NCBI GenBank assembly: GCA_025464025.1
Contig: JAODBP010000289.1
Span: forward strand, 1-16,903
DNA length: 16,903 bases
Direction: 5' to 3'
DNA from: Actinomycetes bacterium
GTDB lineage: Bacteria > Actinomycetota > Acidimicrobiia > Acidimicrobiales > CADCSY01
Shown here one piece after another: positions 1-7,507 of the stretch. Positions within the stretch are counted from its first letter, which is position 1. Each line of letters begins with the position of its first letter. Below the pieces are notes generated by a model that was not told where the DNA came from, did no database searches, and saw nothing but the letters and a program-made list of their open reading frames with translations. The position numbers and the translations under genes were made by a program.

Positions 1-1454
1 AGCACGTCGACCTTCACCAGGTTGGCCCGGTCGTAGCCGGCCTGGTCGTAGTCGAGGCTGGCGTAGCCCTGGGTGCGGCTCTTGAGCTGGTCGAAGAAGT
101 CGACCACCACCTCGGCCAGCGGGATCCGGTAGACGAGCTCCAGCCGCTCGGGCGACAGGTACTCCATCTTCTCCATCTCGCCGCGCCGCTCCTGGCACAG
201 CTGCATGAGCGTGCCGGTGTAGTCGGACGGCGTGAGGATCGTGATGCGGAGGAACGGCTCCTCGATCCACTCGACCGAGTCGGCCGGCGGCATGTCGGCC
301 GGGTTGTCGACCGCCTTCACCGTGCCGTTGGTCGTCGTCACGAGGTACTCCACCGACGGCGCGGTGGCGATGAGGCTGAGGTCGAACTCCCGCTCGAGGC
401 GCTCCCGGACGATCTCCATGTGGAGCAGGCCGAGGAAGCCGCAGCGGAACCCGAAGCCGAGGGCGCCGGAGCTCTCGGGCTCGTAGGTGAAGCTGGCGTC
501 GTTGAGCTTCATCTTCTCGAGCGCCTCGCGGAGGTTCTCGAACTCGTCGCCGTCGATCGGGAAGATGCCGCAGAACACCATCGGCTTCGGATCGCGGTAG
601 CCCTCGAGCGCCTCGGTGGCGCCATGGCTCGCCGTCGTCACCGTCTCACCGGAGCGGGCCTCGCCCACGTCCTTGATGCCGGCGATCAGGTAGCCGACCT
701 CGCCCGGGCCGAGCGAGTCGACCGGCTCCATCACCGGCGAGCGCACGCCGATCTCGTCCGCGGGGTGGACGGCTCCGGCCTGCATGAACTTGAGCCGCGA
801 CCCGGTCGTCATCGTGCCTTGCATGACGCGGACGGATGAGATGACGCCTCGGTAGTTGTCGAAGATCGAGTCGAAGATCAGCGCCTGGAGCGGCGCCTCG
901 GCGTCACCCTCGGGCGGCGGGATCCGCTCGACGATCGCATCGAGCAGCTCCGGCACGCCTTCCCCCGTCTTGGCGCTGATCCGCAGGATCTCGTCGGCCG
1001 GGATGCCGAGCACGTTCTCGATCTCGGCGGCGTACCGCTCCGGGTCAGCCGCCGGCAGGTCGATCTTGTTCAGGGCGGCGACGATCTCGAGGTTGTTCTC
1101 CAGGGCCAGGTAGCAGTTGGCCAACGTCTGGGCTTCGATGCCCTGCGCGGCGTCGACGACGAGCACCACGCCCTCGCACGCGGCCAGTGACCGGGACACC
1201 TCGTAGCCGAAGTCGACGTGGCCGGGCGTGTCGACGAGGTGGAGGATGTGGTCCTTCCACGGCACCCGGACGTTCTGGGCCTTGATCGTGATGCCGCGCT
1301 CCCGCTCGATGTCCATCGAGTCGAGGTACTGGGCCTTCATGTCCCGCATCTGCACCGCACCCGTCATCTCCAGGATGCGGTCGGCCAGCGTGCTCTTGCC
1401 GTGGTCGACGTGAGCGATGATGCTGAGATTGCGGAAGCGGGAGAGGTCGGTCAC
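1..1454 (-). CDS. lepA: Elongation factor 4 (LepA), 3' end cut by window edge
   Basis: Translational GTPase that acts on stalled or mistranslocated ribosomes and influences initiation and elongation. The minus-strand frame from 1454 begins [20 protein letters not shown]. It carries the G1 P-loop AHVDHGKST (about residues 14-22), the switch I region [10 protein letters not shown] (51-60), G3 DTPGH (75-79), NKID (129-132) and a G5-like ISAKTGEG. The LepA-type C-terminal region continues to [21 protein letters not shown], where the window ends. About 484 codons are visible. The family is near 600 residues, so I infer that about 115-120 C-terminal residues lie outside. GTG at 1454 is chosen because the homologous N-terminus begins M-x-DLSxxRNxSIIAH and no ATG lies nearby. 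No convincing Shine-Dalgarno precedes it, and a TACGCT -10-like box ends 10 nt upstream, so the leader may be very short. It is divergent from rpsT. Confidence 0.97.
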   Translation of the reverse strand, partial: MTDLSRFRNLSIIAHVDHGKSTLADRILEMTGAVQMRDMKAQYLDSMDIERERGITIKAQNVRVPWKDHILHLVDTPGHVDFGYEVSRSLAACEGVVLVVDAAQGIEAQTLANCYLALENNLEIVAALNKIDLPAADPERYAAEIENVLGIPADEILRISAKTGEGVPELLDAIVERIPPPEGDAEAPLQALIFDSIFDNYRGVISSVRVMQGTMTTGSRLKFMQAGAVHPADEIGVRSPVMEPVDSLGPGEVGYLIAGIKDVGEARSGETVTTASHGATEALEGYRDPKPMVFCGIFPIDGDEFENLREALEKMKLNDASFTYEPESSGALGFGFRCGFLGLLHMEIVRERLEREFDLSLIATAPSVEYLVTTTNGTVKAVDNPADMPPADSVEWIEEPFLRITILTPSDYTGTLMQLCQERRGEMEKMEYLSPERLELVYRIPLAEVVVDFFDQLKSRTQGYASLDYDQAGYDRANLVKVDV

Positions 1455-1464
1455 GGCGTCGTGC

Positions 1465-1470
1465 AGCGTA
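1465..1470 (-). promoter_or_regulatory. Putative -10 box of lepA
   Basis: TACGCT on the minus strand fits the TAnnnT actinobacterial sigma-70 -10 consensus. It ends 10 nt before the GTG start at 1454, which would leave a leader of only a few bases. No recognisable -35 was found. The same geometry recurs at other genes in the window, which raises confidence slightly. Confidence 0.4.
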
Positions 1471-1482
1471 ACGGCGGCGCGC

Positions 1483-1511
1483 TTGGGTCCCGGAACCGCT
1501 CCTGCTATCGT
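1483..1511 (+). promoter_or_regulatory. rpsT promoter (-35 TTGGGT, extended -10)
   Basis: TTGGGT at 1483-1488 is followed, after a 17-bp spacer, by TATCGT at 1506-1511. A TGC triplet directly in front of the -10 gives an extended -10. This is the best sigma-70-type promoter in the window. Transcription would start near 1518, giving a leader of about 33 nt that contains an AGTAGG Shine-Dalgarno-like stretch 9 nt before the GTG of rpsT. Confidence 0.65.
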
Positions 1512-1550
1512 CTCCCGGTCCCTTCCGAACGCGTCAGTAGGTAGTCACTC

Positions 1551-1820
1551 GTGGCGAACATCAAGAGCCAGATCAAGCGCAACCTGCAGAACGAGAAGGC
1601 TCGTCTGCGCAACAAGGCTGTCCGCTCCGAGCTGAAGACGCGCGTCAAGGTCGCCGTCACGTCGGCCGAGGCCGGCGCCGAGGAGACCCCCGAGGCCCTG
1701 CGCCTCGCCATCAAGCGCATCGACAAGGCTGCCGCCAAGGGCGTGATCCACAAGAACGCCGCCGCTCGCAAGAAGAGCCGGCTGTCGAAGCGCATCGCCC
1801 TCCTGCTCCAGCAGGGCTAG
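1551..1820 (+). CDS. rpsT: 30S ribosomal protein S20
   Basis: Primary-binding small-subunit protein that contacts 16S rRNA, helical and strongly basic. The 89-residue product begins (M)ANIKSQIKRNLQNEKARLRN and continues through VRSELKTRVKVAV and a KGVIHKNAAARKKSRLSKR segment, the hallmark S20 features. Length is normal for the family. The GTG start at 1551 puts ANIKSQIKR right at the N-terminus, as in homologues. It is preceded by a recognisable promoter (1483-1511) and an AGG core 9 nt upstream. It is convergent with holA with only 3 nt between the stop codons. Codon use is biased to AAG, CGC and GTC, as expected for a highly expressed gene. Confidence 0.98.
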   Translation: MANIKSQIKRNLQNEKARLRNKAVRSELKTRVKVAVTSAEAGAEETPEALRLAIKRIDKAAAKGVIHKNAAARKKSRLSKRIALLLQQG

Positions 1821-1823
1821 CAA

Positions 1824-2819
1824 CTACCGGCGGGACCTGGGTCCCAGCCGGCTGAGACGGGCCACCAGCACCTCCATCACGAGCTGCTCGGGCCAGTCCT
1901 TGGTGAACTTCCGCAGGTCGAGGTCGGCGTCCGCCAGCAGGCGGATGGCATCGGCGATCCCGTCGTGGCCGAGCCGGCGCGCCTGGTTGAGCGCCTTCTT
2001 GGCCGGGAACGTCGAGCCCTTCATGCCGAGCAGCTCGGCGGCCTGGGCCTCGTCCCGCACGCCGGCCCCGTCGAGGCGCAGCATGCGGGCGTAGTGGCTG
2101 TGCAGCGACGACATGATCGCCAGCGGGTGGCGGTCGCCGGCGGCCAACATCCGGTGCAGCGCGCCGACGGCGGCGTTGGTGTCGCCCGAGTCGATGGCGT
2201 CGGTGAGGTCCCAGGGCGGCACCGAGCCGGCTTCGCCGAGGAACGGGCGCAGGTCGTCGGCCGACACCCGGGCGCCCTGGCCGTAGGCCGCGCCGAGCGC
2301 CTCGAGCAGGTTGCCGAGCCGGCCCAGGTCCTCCCCCAGGTGGCCGTCGACGAGCTTGACGGCGCCGGGCTCGAGCTTCACCGGCCCACCGCGGAGGGCC
2401 TCGGCCAGCCAGACGTCGCGGCCCTTCTTGTTGGCCGGCACACCGGACTCGATGATGTGGCCGACCTTCTTGACCGCGTTGAGGAGCTTGGTCGAGAGCC
2501 GGCCCTTGTCCCCCGCCACCAGGACCAGCGAGGTCGTGGGGAGCGGGTCGTCCAGGTACTTCAGCACCGGCTCGAGCGCGTCGCTCGAGTACGAGCTCAC
2601 GTCCCGGGCCACCACCACCCGCATGTCGGTGAGGAAGGGCGGGGTCTGGGCCGCGTCGGCGATCGCCGCGGTGTCGCCCTCGTCGTTCGGCTCGTGCTCC
2701 TCGACCACGAGTGACGCGTCGCCGCCACCGACCAGCTCGTGGACGAGCGTGCGCACCGCCTCCGATCGCAGCGCCGGGTCGTCGCCCCGCACCAGGTAGA
2801 CGGGCAGTGGCGCGCTCAT
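1824..2819 (-). CDS. holA: DNA polymerase III subunit delta
   Basis: Clamp-loader subunit that opens the beta sliding clamp during replication. The 331-residue product begins MSAPLPVYLVRGDDPALRSE, typical of HolA (a short strand, then a D-x-x-L-x-x-E region with no functional Walker A). It continues with LVAGDKGRLSTKLLNAVKK, a middle lid region, and the C-terminal collar helices HPLAIMSSLHSHYARMLRL ... DLDLRKFTKDWPEQLVMEVL. The length fits the family. ATG at 2819 is chosen because its ATGA overlaps the TGA of the upstream folP-like gene. The frame stays open further upstream, but that extension is low-complexity and antisense to folP. It is the last gene of the comEC-folP2-holA operon and is probably translationally coupled. 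It sits next to rpsT, the usual actinobacterial neighbourhood. Confidence 0.93.
   Translation of the reverse strand: MSAPLPVYLVRGDDPALRSEAVRTLVHELVGGGDASLVVEEHEPNDEGDTAAIADAAQTPPFLTDMRVVVARDVSSYSSDALEPVLKYLDDPLPTTSLVLVAGDKGRLSTKLLNAVKKVGHIIESGVPANKKGRDVWLAEALRGGPVKLEPGAVKLVDGHLGEDLGRLGNLLEALGAAYGQGARVSADDLRPFLGEAGSVPPWDLTDAIDSGDTNAAVGALHRMLAAGDRHPLAIMSSLHSHYARMLRLDGAGVRDEAQAAELLGMKGSTFPAKKALNQARRLGHDGIADAIRLLADADLDLRKFTKDWPEQLVMEVLVARLSRLGPRSRR
1827..1851. terminator. Hairpin at the rpsT/holA convergence
   Basis: CCGGC-GGGACC, loop TG, GGTCCC-A-GCCGG forms an 11-bp stem interrupted by one bulged A at 1846. It starts 7 nt after the rpsT stop codon and lies inside the last codons of holA, which encode the LGPRSRR tail. 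It is symmetrical enough to act on both strands. There is no T tract on either side, so it would be a hairpin-only terminator or mRNA 3' stabiliser. Confidence 0.45.
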
Positions 2820-3646
2820 GCCGCGAGCACGGCCGAGAGGACGTCGACCACGCGCTTGGCCCCGGCCACGTCGTGGGCCCGGAGGATGCGGCAGCCCTTG
2901 AGGATCCCGAGGGCGTGGGCCGAGTGGCTGGCTTCGCGGCGGTCCTTGATGTCGAGGTCGAGCAGCTTGCCGAGGAACGTCTTGTTCGACGCCGACAGCA
3001 GGAGCGGCCAGCCCATGGCGGCCAGCACGTCGCTGTTGCGGAGGAGCGCCACCGACTGCTGCCACGTCTTGCCCAGGTCGCACCCGGCGTCGACGATCAC
3101 CCGCTCGCGGGGGATGCCCGCCGCTTCGGCCCGCTCGGCCCGCTCCCGGAGGAAGGCGGCCACGTCGGCGACGACGTCGTCGTACACCGGCTCGGGATCG
3201 GGGATGCGGGGGCCGAGCCGGATGTGGGTGGCCACCACCGAAGCACCGGCTTCGGCCGCCACCCGCAGGTAGTCCGGGTCGGCGAAGCCGCTGATGTCGT
3301 TGCCCACCACGGCGCCCACGGCGTAGCTCGCCTTCGCCACCGACGCCCGCCACGTGTCGACCGAGATCGGCACGTCGAAGCGGGCGTGCAGCGCCTCGAC
3401 GACCGGCACCACTCGCTCGAGCTCCTCGGCCTCGGTGACCTCGGGCCCAGGGCCGGCCTTCACGCCGCCCACGTCGAGGAAGTCGGCGCCGTCGGCCACC
3501 AGCTTCTCGGCCCGCCGGTAGAAGGCGTCGAGGTCCCAGAACTCACCCTGGTCGTAGAACGAGTCGGGCGTGCGGTTCAGGATCCCCATCACCAGCGCCC
3601 GGGTCGTCACGTCGAACCGGTGCGGTCCGAGGGCCAGCTCCTCCAC
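2816..3646 (-). CDS. folP2: FolP2-type dihydropteroate synthase homologue
   Basis: Pterin-binding TIM-barrel protein of the dihydropteroate synthase superfamily, 276 residues. It has MGILNRTPDSFYDQG (20-34), ADFLDVGGVKAGPG (54-67), ISVDTWRASVAK (94-105), NDISG (116-120), VIVDAGCDLGK (183-193), SASNKTFLG (218-226) and RAHDV (256-260). The second loop reads GGVKAGPG where canonical FolP has GGESTRPG, and SNKTFLG replaces the usual SRK-x-FLG. NRTPDSFYD and VGGVKAGPG match the mycobacterial FolP2 subfamily, which from memory lacks demonstrated DHPS activity. True folate synthesis by this protein is therefore doubtful. The GTG start at 3646 leaves about 19 residues before MGILN, as in homologues. 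It overlaps the 3' end of comEC by 40 nt, and its TGA overlaps the holA ATG. Confidence 0.88.
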   Translation of the reverse strand: MEELALGPHRFDVTTRALVMGILNRTPDSFYDQGEFWDLDAFYRRAEKLVADGADFLDVGGVKAGPGPEVTEAEELERVVPVVEALHARFDVPISVDTWRASVAKASYAVGAVVGNDISGFADPDYLRVAAEAGASVVATHIRLGPRIPDPEPVYDDVVADVAAFLRERAERAEAAGIPRERVIVDAGCDLGKTWQQSVALLRNSDVLAAMGWPLLLSASNKTFLGKLLDLDIKDRREASHSAHALGILKGCRILRAHDVAGAKRVVDVLSAVLAA

Positions 3647-5010
3647 CGGGCGGACCCTACCCGGGTGCGCCGGGCCCACCGGCCGCCGCACACGGCCAGC
3701 GCCCCGACGGCCAGGGCCGCGGCGTGGGGCGCTCGCACCTGGCCCAGCGGGAGGCCGGCACCCCACCGGGCCACGCCGGCCAGCCACCCGGCGAGGAGGC
3801 GGCTCGGCAGGTGCAGCCAGCGGTCGAAGGGCGGGCCGGCAACCCCGGCCAGCACCCCACCGGTGAGGCCCCAAGCCGTGAGCGGGGCGGCGGCCGGGAC
3901 GGCGAGGACGTTCGCCGGCAGCGAGGCCAGGGGCAGGCCGCCGAACGCCGGCAGGGCCACCGGCGCCACCCCGATCTGGGCGGCGATCGTGACCGCGAGC
4001 GGCTCGGTGCACCACGACGGGCCGGGCAGCCGGCGACCCACCGGCCCGGCGAAGAGGGCGATCCCGATCGTGGCCCCGACCGACAGCCGGAAGCCGAGGG
4101 AGTGGACGAGCAGCGGGTCGACCAGCACCACGCCGCTCACGGCCAGCGCCAGGAGCCGAAGCCGGCTGGTCGGCCGGCCCAGCGTCGACGCGGTGCAGGC
4201 CAGGGCGGCCATGGCCCCGGCCCGCAGCACCGACGGCTCCCACCGGGTCAGCAGCCCGAAGAAGGCGAGGAGGCCCAGCGTCAGCCACCACCGCCACCGC
4301 AGGCCGACCCGGCGCAGGAGCGGTGAGGCCAGAGCCAACAAGAAGGCGACGTTCTCACCGGACACGGCCATCAAGTGCGACAGGCCCGAAGCGCGGAACG
4401 CCTCGCGCAGCTCGTCGGACTGGGCGCTGTCGTCGCCGAGCACGACGCCGAGGAGCAGGCTCCGCTCGTCGTCGTGGAGCGGCCGGACACCCTGGGTGAG
4501 GGTGCGGCGCACGCCGTCGGCCGCCCGGGTCGCCAGGTTGCCGGGTCGCCAGCCGTGGACGGCATCGACGTCGAGCTGGGCGACCACGTGGCGGGGCGCC
4601 AGCCAATGGCGGTCGTCGGGCGAGGGCGGGCGGACCCGGCCGCGGAGCCGGACCAGCTCGCCGGCCAGGCGGTCGCGGAGCACGCCGGCGGCCGCGCCCC
4701 GGGCCCACGCCTCGTACCGACGCCGGCCGAGGCGCACGTCGACCCGGACCGCGCCATGGACGTCGCCGGGATCGCCGACGAGCACCGCCACGCCGTCGAT
4801 CGACCTCGATGCCGGCGGTGACAGGCCGGCCCAGGCCGCCACGGCGAGGCTCGACGCCAGGAGGCCGGCCCCTACGGCGAGGAGCAGCGGGCGGCGCAGG
4901 AGGAGCGCCAGCCCGACGACGGCGAAGGCGCCGAACCGGGGCACCGGGACGGCGAGCCGGGCCCCGGCGCACACGGCTGCGCAGAGCACGAAGGTGCTGA
5001 GGTCGGACAC
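3607..5010 (-). CDS. comEC: ComEC/Rec2-family DNA-uptake channel, membrane domain only
   Basis: Inner-membrane channel that passes single-stranded DNA during natural transformation. The 467-residue product has N-terminal membrane segments (about 8-62) and a soluble OB-like stretch (about 70-155, containing IDGVAVLVGDPGDVHG). The competence signature LLLGVVLGDDSAQ ... LREAFRASGLSHLMAVSGENVA spans about 185-222, and hydrophobic helices follow to about residue 450. The protein ends in a short basic tail. The metallo-beta-lactamase-like domain found at the C-terminus of full-length ComEC (about 700-800 residues) is absent. No downstream frame continues it, because folP2 starts inside its end. GTG at 5010 is supported by GGAGGA 8 nt upstream. 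A nearer ATG at 5015 is in another frame. It is the first gene of the comEC-folP2-holA operon and is divergent from the penicillin-binding protein. Confidence 0.88.
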   Translation of the reverse strand: MSDLSTFVLCAAVCAGARLAVPVPRFGAFAVVGLALLLRRPLLLAVGAGLLASSLAVAAWAGLSPPASRSIDGVAVLVGDPGDVHGAVRVDVRLGRRRYEAWARGAAAGVLRDRLAGELVRLRGRVRPPSPDDRHWLAPRHVVAQLDVDAVHGWRPGNLATRAADGVRRTLTQGVRPLHDDERSLLLGVVLGDDSAQSDELREAFRASGLSHLMAVSGENVAFLLALASPLLRRVGLRWRWWLTLGLLAFFGLLTRWEPSVLRAGAMAALACTASTLGRPTSRLRLLALAVSGVVLVDPLLVHSLGFRLSVGATIGIALFAGPVGRRLPGPSWCTEPLAVTIAAQIGVAPVALPAFGGLPLASLPANVLAVPAAAPLTAWGLTGGVLAGVAGPPFDRWLHLPSRLLAGWLAGVARWGAGLPLGQVRAPHAAALAVGALAVCGGRWARRTRVGSARWRSWPSDRTGST

Positions 5011-5018
5011 GTCATGGT

Positions 5019-5024
5019 TCCTCC
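5019..5024 (-). promoter_or_regulatory. Shine-Dalgarno site fixing the comEC start
   Basis: GGAGGA on the minus strand lies 8 nt upstream of GTG 5010, the ideal spacing. The ATG at 5015 would be only 3 nt away and leads into a frame that does not encode ComEC. This site therefore decides in favour of the GTG. It is one of the strongest Shine-Dalgarno matches in the window, where several other genes have none. Confidence 0.7.
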
Positions 5025-5081
5025 GGAGGCGCGCTCACGGGGAAGTGACACGTACGAGGTCGATCCTACGGGGAGACTGTC

Positions 5082-7220
5082 GTGGTGACCCCGGCCCGCA
5101 CGACCCCTCGTCGACCCGCGCGCGAGCGCATCCGCGCCTGGTTCCGCGACGCGACCCTCAAGCAGTGGTTGCGGCGGCTGGTCCTCGGCGCCGTCGGCGG
5201 GATCATCCTCGTCCTGCTCGGCATCCTCTGGGCCTACTCGGCCGTGTCGCTGCCGGCGGAGCCCGAGCAGGCCAGCACCACGATCATCCTCGACAGCAAG
5301 GGCGGGAAGCTCGGCGAGCTGTTCAAGGACGAGAACCGGGTCACCGTGCCGCTCGACCGGGTGGCCAACGTCATGGAGCAGGCCGTCGTCTCGGCGGAGG
5401 ACCGTCACTTCTACGAGCACTCCGGCATCGACCCCATCGGCATCACCCGGGCGCTCCTCAACGACGTGCGCGGCCGCAACGTGCAGGGCGGCTCGACGAT
5501 CACCCAGCAGCTGGTGAAGAACACGTACCTCACGACCGAGCGGTCGCTGACCCGCAAGGCCAAGGAGGCCATCCTCGCCGTCAAGGTCGAGCGCAGCCTG
5601 GGCAAGCGGCAGATCCTCGAGCGCTACCTCAACACGATCTACTTCGGCCGGGGCGCCTACGGCATCGAGAAGGCGGCCCAGAACTACTTCGGGAAGTCGG
5701 CGTCCGAGCTCCAGCTCCCCGAGGCGGCGCTGCTCGCCGGCCTGATCCGGGCGCCGGAGACCGCCGACCCCAAGACCGCCCCTGACGCGGCGAGGAACCG
5801 GCGTGCCCTCGTCCTCAACGCCATGGTGCGGGACAAGGTCATCACCAAGGCCGAGGGCGAGGCAGCCAAGCAGGCGCCCCTCCCGACGACCGACCGGCCC
5901 GACCCGCTGGCCACCCTCAGCGGCAGCTCGGCGTACTTCACGGCCATGGTGCGCTCCTGGGCCCAGGACGAGTTCGGCGAGCGCATCGCGTTCGGCGGCG
6001 GCCTGAAGATCGAGACGACGCTCGACCCGAAGATGCAGGCCGACGCCGAGAAGGCCGTCTTCGACACCCTCGATCGGCCCGACGATCCCGACGCCGCCCT
6101 CATCTCCATGGACAGCAACGGCGCCATCAAGGCCCTCATCGGCGGGAAGGACTTCCAGGCCAACCAGATCAACCTGGCCACGACCGCCAAGCGGGCCCAG
6201 GCCGGCTCGACGTTCAAGCCGTTCGACCTGGCCGCCGCCCTCGAGAACGACATCCCCGTCACCCAGCGGTTCACCGGCCCCAACAAGCTGCGGCTCGACT
6301 TCGACGGCTTCGCTCCCAAGAAGGACCCGTGGACGAACTACGGCAACGAGTCCTTCGGCAGCATCGACCTCACCGAGGCGACGGCGCACTCGGTCAACAC
6401 CGCCTACATCCAGCTCGCCAAGGACGTCGGCCTCGACAACATCGCCAAGACGGCGCACGAGCTCGGCGTGGAGACGGACTTCCCGATCGTGCCGGCCATG
6501 GCCCTCGGCAGCGCCAACGTCTCGCCCTACGAGATGCTCCGCGCCTACATGACCTTCGCCACCCGCGGGAAGCGGCTCGACCCGTACTTCGTCAAGAAGG
6601 TCACCGACCCCAACGGCAACGTGTTGTACGAGGGCCGGCGGCGCACGAAGAACGTCTACGACGCCAAGTACGCGGACGTGGTGAACAACGTGCTCACCCA
6701 GGTCATCAAGCGGGGCACCGGCACGGCGGCCAACTTCGGCAAGCCGGCGGCGGGCAAGACGGGCACGACGTCGGGGAACACCGACGCCTGGTTCGTCGGC
6801 TACACGCCGACGATCGGCACGGCCGTGTGGCTCGGCTACAAGGACGAGACCGGCAGGAAGATGGACAACGTGCACGGTCGCCAGGTGACCGGCGGCTCGT
6901 TCCCCGCCCAGATCTGGCAGCGCTACATGAAGGCGGCCACCCAGGGCATGGACACCGGCGAGTTCACCCCGCCGGACAAGGCCCTGCTCACCGCCCGGCC
7001 GAAGCCCGGCATCGGCGCCCCCGCGCCGAGCACCACGTCGAGCACCGACACGACCACCTCGACGATCCCGGACACCTCGACGACCACGACGAGCTCCCCC
7101 ACCGACGAGAGCACCACGACCACCACGTTCGACCCGAGCGCGAGCACGACCACCACCCAGCCCCCGGCGTCGACGACCACCACGACCCGCCCGCGCGGCC
7201 CGACCACCACGACGCCGTAG
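5082..7220 (+). CDS. Class A penicillin-binding protein (transglycosylase/transpeptidase)
   Basis: Bifunctional peptidoglycan synthase that polymerises lipid II and cross-links stem peptides outside the membrane. The 712 residues comprise a basic cytoplasmic N-terminus (1-32), one membrane anchor (about 33-50) and a GT51 glycosyltransferase domain. That domain has EDRHFYEHSGID (106-117, catalytic Glu106), GGSTITQQLVKN (136-147), KVERSLGKRQILERYLN (168-184) and FGRGAYGIEKAAQ (188-200). The transpeptidase domain has STFK (376-379, nucleophile Ser376), SVN (437-439) and KTGT (559-562). A Thr-rich tail (651-712) follows, in which 31 of 62 residues are Thr. Two adjacent GTG codons (5082, 5085) could start it, and a GGGAG lies 6-9 nt upstream. 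It is transcribed divergently from comEC across 71 bp and resembles actinobacterial PonA-type enzymes. Confidence 0.95.
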   Translation: MVTPARTTPRRPARERIRAWFRDATLKQWLRRLVLGAVGGIILVLLGILWAYSAVSLPAEPEQASTTIILDSKGGKLGELFKDENRVTVPLDRVANVMEQAVVSAEDRHFYEHSGIDPIGITRALLNDVRGRNVQGGSTITQQLVKNTYLTTERSLTRKAKEAILAVKVERSLGKRQILERYLNTIYFGRGAYGIEKAAQNYFGKSASELQLPEAALLAGLIRAPETADPKTAPDAARNRRALVLNAMVRDKVITKAEGEAAKQAPLPTTDRPDPLATLSGSSAYFTAMVRSWAQDEFGERIAFGGGLKIETTLDPKMQADAEKAVFDTLDRPDDPDAALISMDSNGAIKALIGGKDFQANQINLATTAKRAQAGSTFKPFDLAAALENDIPVTQRFTGPNKLRLDFDGFAPKKDPWTNYGNESFGSIDLTEATAHSVNTAYIQLAKDVGLDNIAKTAHELGVETDFPIVPAMALGSANVSPYEMLRAYMTFATRGKRLDPYFVKKVTDPNGNVLYEGRRRTKNVYDAKYADVVNNVLTQVIKRGTGTAANFGKPAAGKTGTTSGNTDAWFVGYTPTIGTAVWLGYKDETGRKMDNVHGRQVTGGSFPAQIWQRYMKAATQGMDTGEFTPPDKALLTARPKPGIGAPAPSTTSSTDTTTSTIPDTSTTTTSSPTDESTTTTTFDPSASTTTTQPPASTTTTTRPRGPTTTTP
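7029..7217 (+). repeat. Low-complexity ACC/ACG/TCG tract encoding the Thr-rich PBP tail
   Basis: The last 62 codons of the penicillin-binding protein are runs of Thr codons mixed with Ser, Pro and Asp, read from irregular ACC, ACG and ACT-free repeats. The tract is degenerate, so it is not a clean microsatellite. Unstructured Thr/Pro tails are common on actinobacterial wall enzymes and may span the wall or be glycosylated; that role is inference. Such tracts can vary in length between strains. Confidence 0.8.
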
Positions 7221-7254
7221 GGGTTCGGGAACTCCCAGGCGCTTCCCAGCGCTT
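7220..7254. other. Two tandem small hairpins after the PBP gene
   Basis: Positions 7220-7235 fold as GGGGTTC / GAACTCC with a tight GG loop and one G-T pair. Positions 7237-7254 fold as AGGCGCT-TCCC-AGCGCTT with a 4-nt loop. They begin at the last base of the PBP stop codon and end just before the next small ORF. No T tract follows, so they may be a weak terminator or an mRNA processing/stabilising element. Confidence 0.35.
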
Positions 7255-7261
7255 GGTGGAC

Positions 7262-7507
7262 ATGCGTCCCGTGGTCCCTGCTGCCGTCGTCGGCGTCGCC
7301 GTGCTCGCTGTCGCCGTCGGGCTGGTGCTCGACCGCGACGACCCGACGCCGCGCACCAACGGGGGCTGGACGCCCATCCTCGTGCCACGCCCAGAGCCAC
7401 GCCCGGAGCAGCCGCGGGTCCGCCCGCCGACCGTCGATTCGACCGGCCCGCCGTCGATCCTGCTGCTGCCCCCGGCCACCGGGCCGGCCCGCATCTACCC
7501 GCTGTAG
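7262..7507 (+). CDS. Small membrane-anchored Pro-rich hypothetical protein
   Basis: I do not recognise this gene. The 81-residue frame has a hydrophobic N-terminal segment (about 4-23, VVPAAVVGVAVLAVAVGLVL). A short, Pro-rich, charged exported-looking stretch follows (VPRPEPRPEQPRVRPP), with no Cys and no lipobox. Third codon positions are consistently G or C, as in the real genes here. It lies 41 nt downstream of the penicillin-binding protein on the same strand and could be co-transcribed with it. The Shine-Dalgarno is poor: a GGTGG sits almost against the ATG, and an in-frame GTG (7256) or TTG (7253) could be the start instead. Its last 13 bases overlap the 3' end of the convergent flavin reductase gene. 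It could also be a spurious frame. Confidence 0.45.
   Translation: MRPVVPAAVVGVAVLAVAVGLVLDRDDPTPRTNGGWTPILVPRPEPRPEQPRVRPPTVDSTGPPSILLLPPATGPARIYPL

Noticed and set aside
2820..3353. An N-terminal extension of holA by 178 codons
   Set aside because: The extension is antisense-like low-complexity sequence over folP2. The homologous start and the ATGA overlap both support ATG 2819.
4872..5015. ATG 5015 as the start of comEC
   Set aside because: It is in a different frame that ends at 4872; the GGAGGA spacing fits GTG 5010.
2711..5785. A 1024-codon plus-strand open frame across holA, folP2 and comEC
   Set aside because: Composition is low-complexity (His, Arg, Pro, Ala), there is no domain, and it opposes three well-supported genes.
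7029..7217. The repetitive tract as a CRISPR or tandem repeat array
   Set aside because: There are no regular repeat units or spacers; it is Thr-codon-rich coding sequence.
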